Positions 16,365 to 25,664 are shown, counted from the first letter of the stretch. The stretch is 64,000 nucleotides of DNA from Olsenella_K sp050953285 (GCA_050953285.1 JBMNMK010000002.1:248001-312000), one strand, 5' to 3'. The notes: generated by a model not told the origin, from the sequence alone. Made by a program: numbers and translations.

Positions 16365-17323
16365 TGAAACAGCTTCACACCAGCACACAAGGTCTTCTAT
16401 CTATGGTGGGCACCCCCATAGGAAACCTAGGAGATGTATCAGAGCGCGTAAGAAAAACGCTTGCGGCAGCAGATCTCATCCTGTGCGAAGATACGCGCGT
16501 CACGGCCAAGCTGCTCTCATGCTTGGATATCCATGTGCCGCTCAAGCGCTGTGATGAAAATGTCATCGCCGAGCGTATAGACGAGAGTCTGGATCTCCTT
16601 TCCGCAGGAGTTCACATTGCATTTGTGTCAGATGCAGGTATGCCAGGGGTGTCAGATCCAGGACAGCGCCTGGTAGACGCGGCTTTAGATGAACATATCA
16701 AGGTGGAGGTCATACCTGGTCCTTCCGCGGTCATCTGTGCGCTAGTGGCTTCAGGTCTTGGGATGGATCATTTCTTCTTTGAGGGGTTCTTGCCCCGCAA
16801 GGCAGGGGAGCGCACCCGGCGCCTACAAGAGCTCATACGTATCCCTGGAGCCCTTGTATTCTATGAGTCACCCCACAGAATTCTTGACACCTTAACCTCG
16901 ATAGCTGAGTGCATGCCACAGCGTCGTGTTGCGCTGGTGAGAGAGCTGACAAAGATTCACGAGCAGTGCGTGCGTGGTTATGCCTCAGAGCTCATAGATG
17001 CACTTCAAGGAAAAGAGCTCCGCGGTGAGTGCGTCATTGTGGTGGAAGGTCCCAGTCAAGATGAGATCAAGGCTGCAGCGCGTGAGGCCATGTTGCACGA
17101 TCTCATGACTACAGCTCAAGAAAGTGCCGGCGCAGATACGGCAGGTGAGGGGGCGCAACCATCTGATGAGACGCTCAGTTTGGATAGCGCCATACGAGCA
17201 GCTCTCACGTCCCATGAGTCAAAGACCAAGATAGCCAAACGTCTTTCTCGCGCATTTGATTGCTCACGCCAAGAGATCTATCTGCGGATCGTTGAGATCT
17301 CAGAGGAAGAGAGCTCCTCTTAG
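16364..17323 (+). CDS. rsmI: 16S rRNA (cytidine1402-2'-O)-methyltransferase
   Basis: A 319-residue tetrapyrrole-methylase-fold enzyme that 2'-O-methylates C1402 of 16S rRNA using S-adenosylmethionine. Marks: VGTPIGNLGDVS, CEDTRVTAKLL, FVSDAGMPGVSDPG, VEVIPGPSAVICAL, FFEGFLPRK, FYESPHRI and LTKIHEQ. The C-terminal 70 residues carry an acidic linker and a helix-turn-helix-like segment, SKTKIAKRLSRAFDCSRQEIYLRI. The ATG overlaps the stop of the GH5-like gene (ATGA), so the two are coupled. Confidence 0.96.
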   Translation: MKQLHTSTQGLLSMVGTPIGNLGDVSERVRKTLAAADLILCEDTRVTAKLLSCLDIHVPLKRCDENVIAERIDESLDLLSAGVHIAFVSDAGMPGVSDPGQRLVDAALDEHIKVEVIPGPSAVICALVASGLGMDHFFFEGFLPRKAGERTRRLQELIRIPGALVFYESPHRILDTLTSIAECMPQRRVALVRELTKIHEQCVRGYASELIDALQGKELRGECVIVVEGPSQDEIKAAAREAMLHDLMTTAQESAGADTAGEGAQPSDETLSLDSAIRAALTSHESKTKIAKRLSRAFDCSRQEIYLRIVEISEEESSS

Positions 17324-17518
17324 GACGTCTGGGATTTGACGCCAACATTTTGGCCGGCGTGCCTTCTGTGTCTCATGCCGCTCATGTGAGGCGCGCTGCC
17401 TTCGGCCAAGATTTGTGGCCGCTGACTCCGTTGATCCTAGAGCGAGAAGTGTTTGTCGGCGCATACTTTGCTAGGTCAGGGAAAGTACTCGTGCTTGGAT
17501 GGTGATTTGTTGCATATA

Positions 17519-19423
17519 ATGTCACAGCGGTCAGAAAGTGACCTCAAGTATCTCCGTCTTCTGGCGGAAGAGTTTCCTACACGCCAAGCTGTATTCACCG
17601 AGATCATCAACCTGCAGGCCATTCTCAACCTCCCGAAGGCTACCGAGCATTTCATGAGTGATGTCCACGGTGAGGCAGATGCGTTTAACCATATCCTCAA
17701 CAATTGCTCCGGCGTTATCAGGGATCGTGTGAGGGCAACCTTTGAAGGGGAGCTCAGCGATGCTGAACAGGCAGAGCTCTGCACCATCATCTACTACCCA
17801 GCAGAGAAATTGGCGCGCGTACGTGCTCAGCACAGGGATACGCCGGAGTGGTATGAGACTACGCTGCACCACATGGTAAGGATTGCGCGCTACCTCTCCA
17901 ATAGTTACACGCGCTCAAAAGTGCGTAAGGCCATGCCTGTTGAGTATGCCTACATCATAGAAGAGCTCCTGCATGAGGCTGGTATCAAGAACCTCTCACG
18001 CCATGAGTATCACCGCCGCATTCTCTCCTCCATCGTGGAGACAGGTTCCCAAGAGGACTTCTTCATGTCGCTTGCATCTCTGATCAAGCGACTTGCGGTG
18101 GACCAGCTGCATATTGTGGGAGACATTTTTGATCGCGGTCCTCATGCCGATAAGATCTTGGACAAGCTGATGGCATACCATTCCGTCGACATCCAATGGG
18201 GCAACCATGACATCTTGTGGATGGGCGCAGCTGCAGGCTCTGCCGTCTGTGTAGCAACAGCGGTACGCAATAACGTGCGCTATGACTCCTACTCCATCCT
18301 GGAGAGCTCCTACGGCATATCCATGAGAAAGCTTGCTCTCTTTGCGCAGCATACCTACTCAAACGATGCGGGAAAAGGAGGCCGTACGCCTGAGGAGAAG
18401 GCCATCTCTATCATTCTTCTCAAGCTTGAGGGACAGCTCATTTCCCGCCATCCAGAATTTGACATGTTTGATCGCCTCCTTCTGGATAAGATTGATCTGG
18501 ATAAGAAGACGGTGGAGATTGCAGGTCAGGACTATGATCTTGCCTTGACAGACCTTCCTACCATAGATCCTCAAAACCCCTACGAGCTCACACGGGAGGA
18601 GAAGCTGGTCATTGAGGATTTGGTGGATAGCTTCAAGAACTCCCAGAAGCTCCAAGACCACATCAATTTCCTGTTTGAAAAGGGGTCCATCTACCTCATT
18701 CACAACGATAACCTGCTCTTCCATGGCTGTGTCCCCATGAATGAGGACGGCACGTTGAAGATGGTCATGTGCGGCAATCGCCGTCTTTCGGGTCGCGCGT
18801 ACTTTGACTTCTGCGACCAGATTGCCCGCCGTGCCTGGCGAGAGCGGGATCAAGTGGCACTCGACTGGATGTGGTATCTGTGGTGCGGCAGGAATTCGCC
18901 ACTGTCGGGCAGGATCGTTAAGACCTTTGAGCGCGTGATGGTCAAGGACAAGAGCTGCTGGCAAGAGCCGCGTGATGCCTACTGGAACCTCACCCTTGAT
19001 GGGCGGGCATGCTCAGAGATACTCAGGGAGTTTGGTGTCAACCCAGAGCGCGGCCATATCATCAACGGGCACACTCCGGTCAAGGTCTCAAGCGGTGAGT
19101 CTGCGGTGCGTGGCGGCGGAAAACTCCTGGTGATAGATGGTGGCTTCTGCAAGGCCTACCATGCTGCCACAGGGATTGCGGGCTTCACGCTTGTCTCGGA
19201 TGATCATGCCATGAGTCTGCGTTCGCACCGGCCGTTCAAGAGTGTGGCGGCAGCACTTGATGAGGACGCAGATATTGAGTCGTCCACGACGGCGGTCAAG
19301 GTCTATGAGCGAGCGCAGCTTGTGTCAGATTCTGATACGGGTGCCATTGTGCGTGAGCAGATAGAAGACCTCAAGGCGCTGTTGGAAATTTACGATACTG
19401 GTGCATCTCTCTTGCGTCGCTAG
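17519..19423 (+). CDS. fbp: Fructose-1,6-bisphosphatase, class III
   Basis: A 634-residue Firmicutes-type (YydE/Fbp) gluconeogenic phosphatase, of the usual length for this class. Metal-binding metallophosphatase motifs: MSDVHGEADAF, VGDIFDRGPHADKI and WGNHDILWMGA, with INGHTPVK near the end. The family normally begins with YLKLLAEKYPT, here YLRLLAEEFPT at residues 9-19 of the ATG form, so ATG 17519 is favoured. No strong ribosome site precedes it; in-frame TTGs at 17507/17510 follow GGATGGTGA and are a real alternative. A clear terminator follows. Confidence 0.93.
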   Translation: MSQRSESDLKYLRLLAEEFPTRQAVFTEIINLQAILNLPKATEHFMSDVHGEADAFNHILNNCSGVIRDRVRATFEGELSDAEQAELCTIIYYPAEKLARVRAQHRDTPEWYETTLHHMVRIARYLSNSYTRSKVRKAMPVEYAYIIEELLHEAGIKNLSRHEYHRRILSSIVETGSQEDFFMSLASLIKRLAVDQLHIVGDIFDRGPHADKILDKLMAYHSVDIQWGNHDILWMGAAAGSAVCVATAVRNNVRYDSYSILESSYGISMRKLALFAQHTYSNDAGKGGRTPEEKAISIILLKLEGQLISRHPEFDMFDRLLLDKIDLDKKTVEIAGQDYDLALTDLPTIDPQNPYELTREEKLVIEDLVDSFKNSQKLQDHINFLFEKGSIYLIHNDNLLFHGCVPMNEDGTLKMVMCGNRRLSGRAYFDFCDQIARRAWRERDQVALDWMWYLWCGRNSPLSGRIVKTFERVMVKDKSCWQEPRDAYWNLTLDGRACSEILREFGVNPERGHIINGHTPVKVSSGESAVRGGGKLLVIDGGFCKAYHAATGIAGFTLVSDDHAMSLRSHRPFKSVAAALDEDADIESSTTAVKVYERAQLVSDSDTGAIVREQIEDLKALLEIYDTGASLLRR

Positions 19424-19449
19424 TACGTAGCAATTCCGAGCGCTACAAT

Positions 19450-19484
19450 AAGGCACTGTTTGGACTTGTCCGGACAGTGCCTTT
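19450..19484 (+). terminator. Rho-independent terminator after fbp
   Basis: The arms AAGGCACTGT and ACAGTGCCTT pair around an inner GGAC/GTCC stem; only CTTT follows, so the U-run is short. It lies 27 bases after the fbp stop and separates it from metG. Confidence 0.7.
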
Positions 19485-19529
19485 GGCATACCGGGCTCCG
19501 TCAAGCCATTCCGTCATGAGGAGAGCACA

Positions 19530-21140
19530 GTGGCAGACAAAAAGCCGTTCTACATCACAACGCCTATCTATTACGTAAACGCCCAGCCCCACTTAGGAAC
19601 CGCCTATAGCACCATCTTGTGCGATGTCGAGGCGCGCTACAGAAGAGCTGCTGGCTATGATGTTAAGTTCTTGACCGGCATGGATGAGCACGGCGAGAAG
19701 GTCGAGGAGGCCGCGCGTGATCACGGCATGAAGCCGCAGGAATGGTGTGACTCCCAGGCTCCGTACTTCAAGCGTCTGTGGGAGACGTTGGAAATTTCCA
19801 ACGATGATTTCATCCGCACCACGGAGCCGCGCCAGACACGTGCCGTTCAGTACCTGTGGGATCGCATGCGCGAGACGGGCTATCTCTACAAGGGCTCCTA
19901 CGACGGTTGGTACTGCGTGCCTGAGGAGACCTACTTTACCGATACGCAGGTCAAGAAGGCAGACGAGGAGCGCCACAGCGAAGGTGAGCATCTCTGCCCT
20001 GACTGCGGGCGTCCCTTAGAGCGCGTGCAGGAGGAGTCCTACTTCTTCAAACTTTCAGCATTCCAGGACAAGCTGCTCAAGCTCTATGACGAGCAGCCAG
20101 ATTTTGTGATGCCCTCCTTTAGAATGCGCGAGGTGAGAAGCTTTGTCGAGGGCGGTCTGCAAGACCTCTCCGTCTCACGTACCAGCTTTGATTGGGGCAT
20201 CAAGGTTCCTTTTGACGAGAAACACGTGACCTATGTGTGGTTTGACGCACTGCTCAACTACATGACCGCTATAGGCTACGGGGATCCTGAAGAAGCTGCA
20301 CGCCAAGAGCTTGCCCATTTCTGGCCTGCTCAATATCACGTGGTGGGCAAAGATATCATTCGCTTCCACTGCATCATCTGGCCAGCTATGCTCATGGCTT
20401 TGGGCGAGGCGCTGCCAGAGCATGTCTTTGCTCACGGCTTCTTGATGGTCAGAAATGAAGAGACCGGTCAGGGTGAGAAGATGTCCAAGAGCCGCGGCAA
20501 CGCCATTGCCCCGGCAGACGTGATTGACCTTCTGGGCGTTGAGGGCTACCGCTACTACTTCATGACTGACGTGACGCCGGGAGAAGACGGAGCCATCAGC
20601 TTTTCTCGCATGGAGCAGGTCTACAATGCAGACCTTGCCAATAGCTGGGGAAACCTTGTTTCGCGCGCCCTCAACATGAGCGTGAAGTACTTTGACGGCA
20701 TGAGCCCCAAGGTGCCAAGCGGCTGGGCAGATGAATCCAACGTCTTGCATGATCTGGCTGAAGGCATTGAGGCACGCTACGCCGCCCACATGGAAAAGCT
20801 TGCCTACGTGGAGGCAAAAGACGTGGTCATGGAGCTTGTCCACGCGGCAAATCACTACATTGAAGACGTGGAGCCATGGACGGTTGCAAAAGATCCTGCG
20901 CGCAAAGAGGAGCTTGCTCGCATCATCTTGAACTTGCTTGAGACTATTCGCATCTGCGCGCATCTTTTCTCGCCCTTTATGCCGACGACCTCGGCAGAGT
21001 GCCTACGTCGCCTGGGCCATGAGGACGAGATTGACACGCATGATCTGGCAGCAGCATGCGCATGGGGCCAGCTTGTGGGTGAAAAAGCAGTGACCAAGGG
21101 AGACGCTCTCTTCCCGCGCCTGCAGAAGAAGGATAAATAG
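19530..21140 (+). CDS. metG: Methionyl-tRNA synthetase
   Basis: A 536-residue class I synthetase charging tRNA-Met. The HIGH-type motif is PHLGTAYS at the N-terminus, with TGMDEHGEKV, the zinc-type CPDCG segment near residue 158, WFDALLNYMTAIGY, and the catalytic KMSKSRGN near residue 316. There is no C-terminal tRNA-binding EMAP domain, so this is the short form. GTG start after GAGGAGAG. It heads the metG-ksgA-tatD run, separated by 1-8 bases. Confidence 0.96.
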   Translation: MADKKPFYITTPIYYVNAQPHLGTAYSTILCDVEARYRRAAGYDVKFLTGMDEHGEKVEEAARDHGMKPQEWCDSQAPYFKRLWETLEISNDDFIRTTEPRQTRAVQYLWDRMRETGYLYKGSYDGWYCVPEETYFTDTQVKKADEERHSEGEHLCPDCGRPLERVQEESYFFKLSAFQDKLLKLYDEQPDFVMPSFRMREVRSFVEGGLQDLSVSRTSFDWGIKVPFDEKHVTYVWFDALLNYMTAIGYGDPEEAARQELAHFWPAQYHVVGKDIIRFHCIIWPAMLMALGEALPEHVFAHGFLMVRNEETGQGEKMSKSRGNAIAPADVIDLLGVEGYRYYFMTDVTPGEDGAISFSRMEQVYNADLANSWGNLVSRALNMSVKYFDGMSPKVPSGWADESNVLHDLAEGIEARYAAHMEKLAYVEAKDVVMELVHAANHYIEDVEPWTVAKDPARKEELARIILNLLETIRICAHLFSPFMPTTSAECLRRLGHEDEIDTHDLAAACAWGQLVGEKAVTKGDALFPRLQKKDK

Positions 21141-21141
21141 C

Positions 21142-22146
21142 GTGGAGCGCTCGCCCCAGCACCAGGCCGCATCCCAGGCGCCACAGCCAGAGTCACGGCC
21201 ACAGCCACAGCCTAAAACGCCCGCCTCATGGCTTGCCAACCCGCGCGAGACCAAAGCGCTGCTTGCGCGCTATGGGCATGGGCCAAAGCATCGCTTAGGA
21301 CAAAACTTCCTGGTAGATGTCCATGTGGTCGATAAGATCTTGGATCTAGCGGAGCTTCAGCCGCACGATCTGGTGCTTGAGGTGGGCCCTGGCATAGGGA
21401 CGCTCAGCGTGGCTCTTTTGGGCCGCGCTGGTGCGGTTGTGGCTCTTGAAGCAGACGCCAGCTTAAAGCCCGTTTTGGCAGAGACCTGCGCCCAGGATTC
21501 TGAGCGCTTCCATCTGCACTTGGGAGATGCCTTGAAGGTTTCTCCTGAGGTGCTTGTTGAGGCGCTGGGTAAGATGCCCAACAAATTGGTGTCCAACTTG
21601 CCCTATCAAATTGCGGCCACGCTTATCTTGAAGGTTCTTGAGACCATGCCCGAGATTGAGCGCATGGTCATCATGGTGCAAGCTGAGGTGGCAGACAGAA
21701 TAGCTGCCGCTCCTGGCTCTAAAGCCTATGGTGCCTACACGGCAAAACTTGCGCTCTTTGGGCAGGTGACAGGCCGTTTTGAGGTGGGTCCTGGCTCGTT
21801 TATGCCACCTCCTCACGTAAATTCTGCCGTGGTGCGCATCGATCGTTGGCCTGAGGCGGCAAGCTCTCGGCAAGAAACGCGTGATCAAGAAGGACAGGGC
21901 GAGCTGTTGCCGCAAGACCTCGCTACAGACGAGAAGCTCTCGTGCGCATATGTGATTGACGCTGCGTTTTCTCAGCGCAGAAAGACCATCAGAAACGCTA
22001 TGGCGTCACAAGGTTTTGACAAGCAACTTTTGGACACAGCATTTGCGGCAGCAAAGATCAATCCAGGGTGCCGCGCTGAGACGCTCGGCATTCAAGATTT
22101 CATCCGGCTTGCGCAGGCGCTTCTGTGGCCACGGCAGGGAGTGTAG
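21142..22146 (+). CDS. rsmA: 16S rRNA dimethyladenosine transferase KsgA/RsmA
   Basis: A 334-residue methyltransferase that dimethylates A1518 and A1519 of 16S rRNA. KHRLGQNFL, the SAM loop LEVGPGIGTLS, the catalytic VSNLPYQIA and PGSFMPPPHVNSAVV are all clear. It carries an extra N-terminal segment of about 45 residues rich in Gln and Pro that relatives usually lack; translation from the GTG at 21142, one base after the metG stop, is the only start close to the ribosome site. An Gln/Glu-rich insertion also sits near residue 240. Confidence 0.95.
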   Translation: MERSPQHQAASQAPQPESRPQPQPKTPASWLANPRETKALLARYGHGPKHRLGQNFLVDVHVVDKILDLAELQPHDLVLEVGPGIGTLSVALLGRAGAVVALEADASLKPVLAETCAQDSERFHLHLGDALKVSPEVLVEALGKMPNKLVSNLPYQIAATLILKVLETMPEIERMVIMVQAEVADRIAAAPGSKAYGAYTAKLALFGQVTGRFEVGPGSFMPPPHVNSAVVRIDRWPEAASSRQETRDQEGQGELLPQDLATDEKLSCAYVIDAAFSQRRKTIRNAMASQGFDKQLLDTAFAAAKINPGCRAETLGIQDFIRLAQALLWPRQGV

Positions 22147-22153
22147 CGGATAT

Positions 22154-23146
22154 ATGGCAGAGCAAAATCTCCTAGATCCTGAAGCGCTTTTTTACGATAA
22201 GCGCGCACGGCTCCATATGCCAGCGCAACCATATGCGCCTCTCTTTGATACGCACACGCATCTCACGCAAATAAGAGACCTCGATCCAGCAGTGGCGGTG
22301 GCACGAGCTGCGCTTGCGGGCGTGCGCTATATGGTCTGTCCCGTCGATCCTACCGATGATGCACAAGATCCTTCCCAGGTAGAGGCCTTCTTTGATGAGG
22401 TATGCGACCGCGCACGTGCGCTCTTGAGAGAGGTTTCTGGCACGGGTACTCAGGCGGGAGCTGACCACGCGCTGCTGCCGCCGGAATTTCTCTGCGACCA
22501 TATCTACATCATTGCAGGTATACACCCTTATGGCGCACAAGAAATCAATGAGCGCATGGGCGTGCTCAACAAGCTTCTTGAGAGTCCGCGCTGCGTTGGT
22601 GTTGGAGAAATTGGCCTGGATTTGGGGCCGTACAATGAGCTCGACCTCACGACGCAACTTGAGGCGTTTGAAATTCAGCTGCGCCTGGCGCATGAGCGCA
22701 ATGTGCCTGTTGAGCTGCATATTAGAGATGCAAAAGACGATGCGTCTGCCACAGCTCACCGCGCAGCTTTTGATCTTTTGGAGCGCCAAGCACCAGATCC
22801 TTCCCTCATAGATCTTCATTGCTTCACACAAGGGCCAGAGGTTATGCGACCGTTTGCCCAGATGGGAACCTATATCGCCTTCGGTGGTGCCGCCACCTTT
22901 AAGAAGTCAGATGACATCCGCCAGGCACTTGCGGCATGTCCCAAAGATCAGATCCTCTTGGAGACGGACAGCCCCTACATGGCGCCCCATCCCTTGCGCG
23001 GCCTTTCCTGTGAGCCCGCTATGGTCGCCTTCACCGCTGAACTCATAGCAAAAACGCGCGCTCAGGTGGGCGATGAGCCATCAAAAACCTACAAGCAACT
23101 GCTCCAGAATGCACTTGCGTTCCTGCGCCTGCCCGCGCCCGCATAA
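22154..23146 (+). CDS. tatD: TatD family metal-dependent hydrolase/nuclease
   Basis: A 330-residue amidohydrolase-fold protein; TatD proteins act as DNases or on tRNA/DNA ends. Metal ligands: FDTHTHL, GVGEIGLDLG, VELHIRDA, LHCFTQG and LETDSPYMAPHPLRG. It is longer than the usual 260 residues because of insertions around residues 75-120. ATG at 22154, preceded by GCGGATAT, is seven bases after ksgA; the metG-tatD-ksgA grouping is widespread. Confidence 0.92.
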   Translation: MAEQNLLDPEALFYDKRARLHMPAQPYAPLFDTHTHLTQIRDLDPAVAVARAALAGVRYMVCPVDPTDDAQDPSQVEAFFDEVCDRARALLREVSGTGTQAGADHALLPPEFLCDHIYIIAGIHPYGAQEINERMGVLNKLLESPRCVGVGEIGLDLGPYNELDLTTQLEAFEIQLRLAHERNVPVELHIRDAKDDASATAHRAAFDLLERQAPDPSLIDLHCFTQGPEVMRPFAQMGTYIAFGGAATFKKSDDIRQALAACPKDQILLETDSPYMAPHPLRGLSCEPAMVAFTAELIAKTRAQVGDEPSKTYKQLLQNALAFLRLPAPA

Positions 23147-23235
23147 AACCAAACGTACGTTCGCACCCTCATTTCTGCCGTTGGCCCGTGTGGCGATCTG
23201 CCTTGCTGCACCGTGCTACCCTAGATGTCCCCGGA

Positions 23236-23256
23236 GCCTCCCGAGCAACGGGAGGC
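23236..23256 (+). promoter_or_regulatory. Perfect hairpin that contains the comF ribosome-binding site
   Basis: GCCTCCCG (23236-23243) and CGGGAGGC (23249-23256) form a perfect 8-bp stem with loop AGCAA. The GGGAGG ribosome site of the comF ATG at 23264 lies inside the right arm, so the folded form would hide it. Only GGTTTGT follows, too poor in U for a convincing terminator. Confidence 0.6.
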
Positions 23257-23263
23257 GGTTTGT

Positions 23264-24043
23264 ATGACCAGTACGTTTTTACCTGATGAGTCGTGGGCAA
23301 CAAGAGAGGGTGCTTCTGACGCACTTTCCCTTTTGAGCGAAGGCTTGAAGGAGCTTGTGTGGCCTACGCGCTGCTTGGGCTGCGGACAGCCGGGCTCACT
23401 TTTGTGTGAGCGCTGTAAGACAGATCTTCCGTGGATAGACCAGCGCCTGGCCTGCCCTGTGTGTGGAGCGCCCTATGGCAAGCTCATCTGTACGGAATGT
23501 GAAGGCGGGTGGGAGTCCCATGCGGCTATCTGCGCGCTTGACTTTGGTGCCAAGCAGCATCTGGCTTCTCGCATGGTAAAAGGCCTCAAAGACGGCCACG
23601 AACTCAGGCTTGCCTCAACGATGGCCCAGATCATGGCCACAGCACTTGACCAGGCAAGCCACACGCCGGCGCTCGACGGCCAGCCGCGTTTTGACTTCAT
23701 GCACACCGATGGCATCTGCTTTGTGCCAGCAACCTTCTCCGCGTATGCGCGACGCGGCTTTGACCACATGGAACTTATCGCCCAGGAACTTTCCGCACTT
23801 ACGGGCATTCCTATGATGGACGTGCTGCAGAGAAGCTCATGCAAAGACCAGCGCACCTTAGGGCGAGAAGAACGTGCGCTCAATCTCTCCCACGCGGTGT
23901 CATGTCAAGCAGACGTTTCGGGGCTTTGTCTGTGCATACTGGACGATGTGATCACCACGGGCGCCTCCATGCGCGCATGCTCGCGGGCGCTCGCTGAGCG
24001 CGGCGCCACGAGCGTTTGCTGTGCTTTCGCCCGTGTGTGGTGA
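23264..24043 (+). CDS. comF: ComF family protein (phosphoribosyltransferase fold)
   Basis: A 259-residue ComF protein, involved in DNA uptake for natural transformation in several bacteria. An N-terminal zinc region (CLGCGQPGSLLCERC..., then CPVCGAPYGKLICTEC) precedes a phosphoribosyltransferase domain with the PRPP loop LCILDDVITTGASM near residue 228. KQHLASRMVKGLKDG and RRGFDHMELIAQ are typical. The ATG at 23264 has GGGAGG eight bases upstream; the in-frame ATG at 23225 has no ribosome site. The ribosome site sits in a hairpin. No comFA helicase is adjacent. Confidence 0.93.
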   Translation: MTSTFLPDESWATREGASDALSLLSEGLKELVWPTRCLGCGQPGSLLCERCKTDLPWIDQRLACPVCGAPYGKLICTECEGGWESHAAICALDFGAKQHLASRMVKGLKDGHELRLASTMAQIMATALDQASHTPALDGQPRFDFMHTDGICFVPATFSAYARRGFDHMELIAQELSALTGIPMMDVLQRSSCKDQRTLGREERALNLSHAVSCQADVSGLCLCILDDVITTGASMRACSRALAERGATSVCCAFARVW

Positions 24044-24059
24044 GATATACAGGTATACT

Positions 24060-24420
24060 GTGCACGTCTCATTTCAGGTCTGTGGTTGCGGGCACACTGC
24101 TGTGTGCCTTAGTCCATGGCAGACGAGGCCAAAAGGATCCACGTAAGTCCGGGTTATCCCGGGCGAGCATGGCTCGTCCTAGAAGTAAGTCGCACCGTCC
24201 GTTTAACCAATTTTTGGGCTTGTGGCCCGCGGACGAGAGAGCTATGAGTGGGCATGTCCTGCGGGGGCTCCAGTGCGCGAGTGTGGGGGCAAATACCAGG
24301 TCAGCTGGGATGAGACAGAGCGGGCTGGTGACATAATGAGCGCTCTTTGGATGGTGTAAGGCTCGGGCCTTTGGCGAGTTTAGCGGCCTGGCGGCTAATC
24401 GACCATCATAAGTTTGCGCT
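24060..24420 (+). ncRNA. Structured non-coding RNA, raiA-motif candidate
   Basis: This 397-base gap has no credible gene but many helices: CCGGG-TTAT-CCCGG (24149-24162), CGAGC-ATG-GCTCG (24164-24176), CGTCCG/CGGACG enclosing GGGC/GCCC (24196-24235), GTCA/TGAC (24300-24332) and TTAGC/GCTAA (24380-24398). CTCGTCC (24173) could alternatively pair with GGACGAG (24231). A possible -10, TATACT, lies at 24054. I see no tmRNA, RNase P, SRP or cobalamin-riboswitch signatures. The raiA motif is a conserved RNA often found near comF and raiA/hpf genes in Firmicutes and Actinobacteria; here comF is just upstream and hpf 1.2 kb downstream. The identity is inferred from position and structure. Ends are approximate. 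Confidence 0.6.
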
Positions 24421-24440
24421 GAGAAAGTGGGGTTGGGCAC

Positions 24441-25439
24441 ATGAAATTTCGCGCGGGTACAGCAGCGGTTGTGATGCTCGTAGGGTCTTTGGTACTCACC
24501 GGATGCTCATCTGACGTTTCAGATCGTGTGCTCGCGCAGCTCGACGAACGTGGCGTTGTGTGTGCGTCTTCTGTGGCAGAAGGCTGGAGCGCGCTTGAGT
24601 CAACAGCTGCGCCTGCAGATAACATAGACACCCTCAAGCAGGAGGGCTACCTAAACGTGGGAATCCGCGCGAGTGAAGTGGGCCCTGCGGTCTTTACGGG
24701 AGCCTCTGGTGACCTGAGCGGCTATTACGTGGACACAGCCTATGCGCTGGCAGACGAGCTTGGCCTCAAGGTGCGCTTTACCACGGTCAACAGCATAGAT
24801 TCTGCACTGGCAGACAGCGTTGATGTGGTGTTATCGGCACACACCGGCGAGTCTGCGGTCGCCAGCATTGTGGCTCCTTTCGACGACGAGGCGCTTGCAT
24901 TCTTTGGTAAGGGCACGGGCGAGAAAATCACGTCTCAGCAGCTCAACAGCAAGACCATAGGGGTGCAGGAATCCTCTGCCTCCCAGCGTGCGCTGGTGGC
25001 ATCAAACCTCAAGGTGAACATTGAGACCTACTCAAATATCAACGAGGCCTTTAAAGCGCTTAATAAAGGTGACGTTGACTTCGTCCTGTGCGATGCCAAT
25101 TCCGGCTCATATTTGACCTGCTTTTTCCCCAGCATTTCTGTCGGCGGTACCTTAGGTGAGGTCAGCCAAGAAGGTTTTGCTGTGCTGACGGCCAACAAAG
25201 ATCTGCAAAGCGCTCTTGCCGCTGGCTATGAGAAGCTGGGGTCAAATGGTCGCCTTGCGCTCATACGTGCTCGCTGGCTGGGCAGATCTTCTCGCCTGTC
25301 GGAGCTTTGGGATACGCCAGAGGTTGCAGGACTCACGTCTTCCCAGGAAGAGGAGAGCTCAGAGGACGCGGAATCAGTGGCATCAAATCCCACGTCACGC
25401 GTGTCAAGTGCAGGTTCTAACGCCGCAGATGTGAGCTAG
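24441..25439 (+). CDS. Orphan solute-binding lipoprotein (SBP family 3)
   Basis: A 332-residue exported lipoprotein: signal peptide with lipobox L-T-G-C (Cys22), then a family-3 (amino-acid type) substrate-binding fold with LNVGIRASEVGPAVF, LSGYYVDTAYALADELGLKVRF, VDVVLSAHTGE and KTIGVQESSASQRAL. The last 35 residues are a Ser/Glu-rich tail. No permease or ATPase gene is adjacent, so it either serves a distant ABC transporter or works as a sensor. It sits between the structured RNA and hpf. GGGGTTGG serves as a ribosome site. Ligand unknown. Confidence 0.85.
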   Translation: MKFRAGTAAVVMLVGSLVLTGCSSDVSDRVLAQLDERGVVCASSVAEGWSALESTAAPADNIDTLKQEGYLNVGIRASEVGPAVFTGASGDLSGYYVDTAYALADELGLKVRFTTVNSIDSALADSVDVVLSAHTGESAVASIVAPFDDEALAFFGKGTGEKITSQQLNSKTIGVQESSASQRALVASNLKVNIETYSNINEAFKALNKGDVDFVLCDANSGSYLTCFFPSISVGGTLGEVSQEGFAVLTANKDLQSALAAGYEKLGSNGRLALIRARWLGRSSRLSELWDTPEVAGLTSSQEEESSEDAESVASNPTSRVSSAGSNAADVS

Positions 25440-25664
25440 TCATCGCGCGTGCGCACAGGAGAGCTAAACCGCAGCGGTACCACAGGGGCATGTCGTAAAG
25501 CCGCCGCAGATGCGATAAGCACATTTTCTTCCAGCGCGTGGCTCTTCTCGCAGAAATCTGTGCGTTGATTTCTTCCATAAATGGGTAGGGTGAGAATACA
25601 GCAACCAGATGGGATTGACTCTGCTCCATCTGGTGCTTGCTCGTTTCGATCCAAGGAGGCAATC

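Noticed and set aside
17515..17520. TATAAT at the fbp start codon as a promoter
   Set aside because: It overlaps the favoured start codon and has no -35 at a workable distance; more likely chance.
22154..23146. Naming tatD as part of Tat export because tatA and tatC are in the window
   Set aside because: TatD is a nuclease-type hydrolase not needed for Tat export, and here it lies in a separate metG-ksgA run 15 kb away.
24016..24440. Overlapping ORFs on both strands in the comF-lipoprotein gap
   Set aside because: They have no ribosome site and no family resemblance, and they overlap stable helices of a likely structured RNA.
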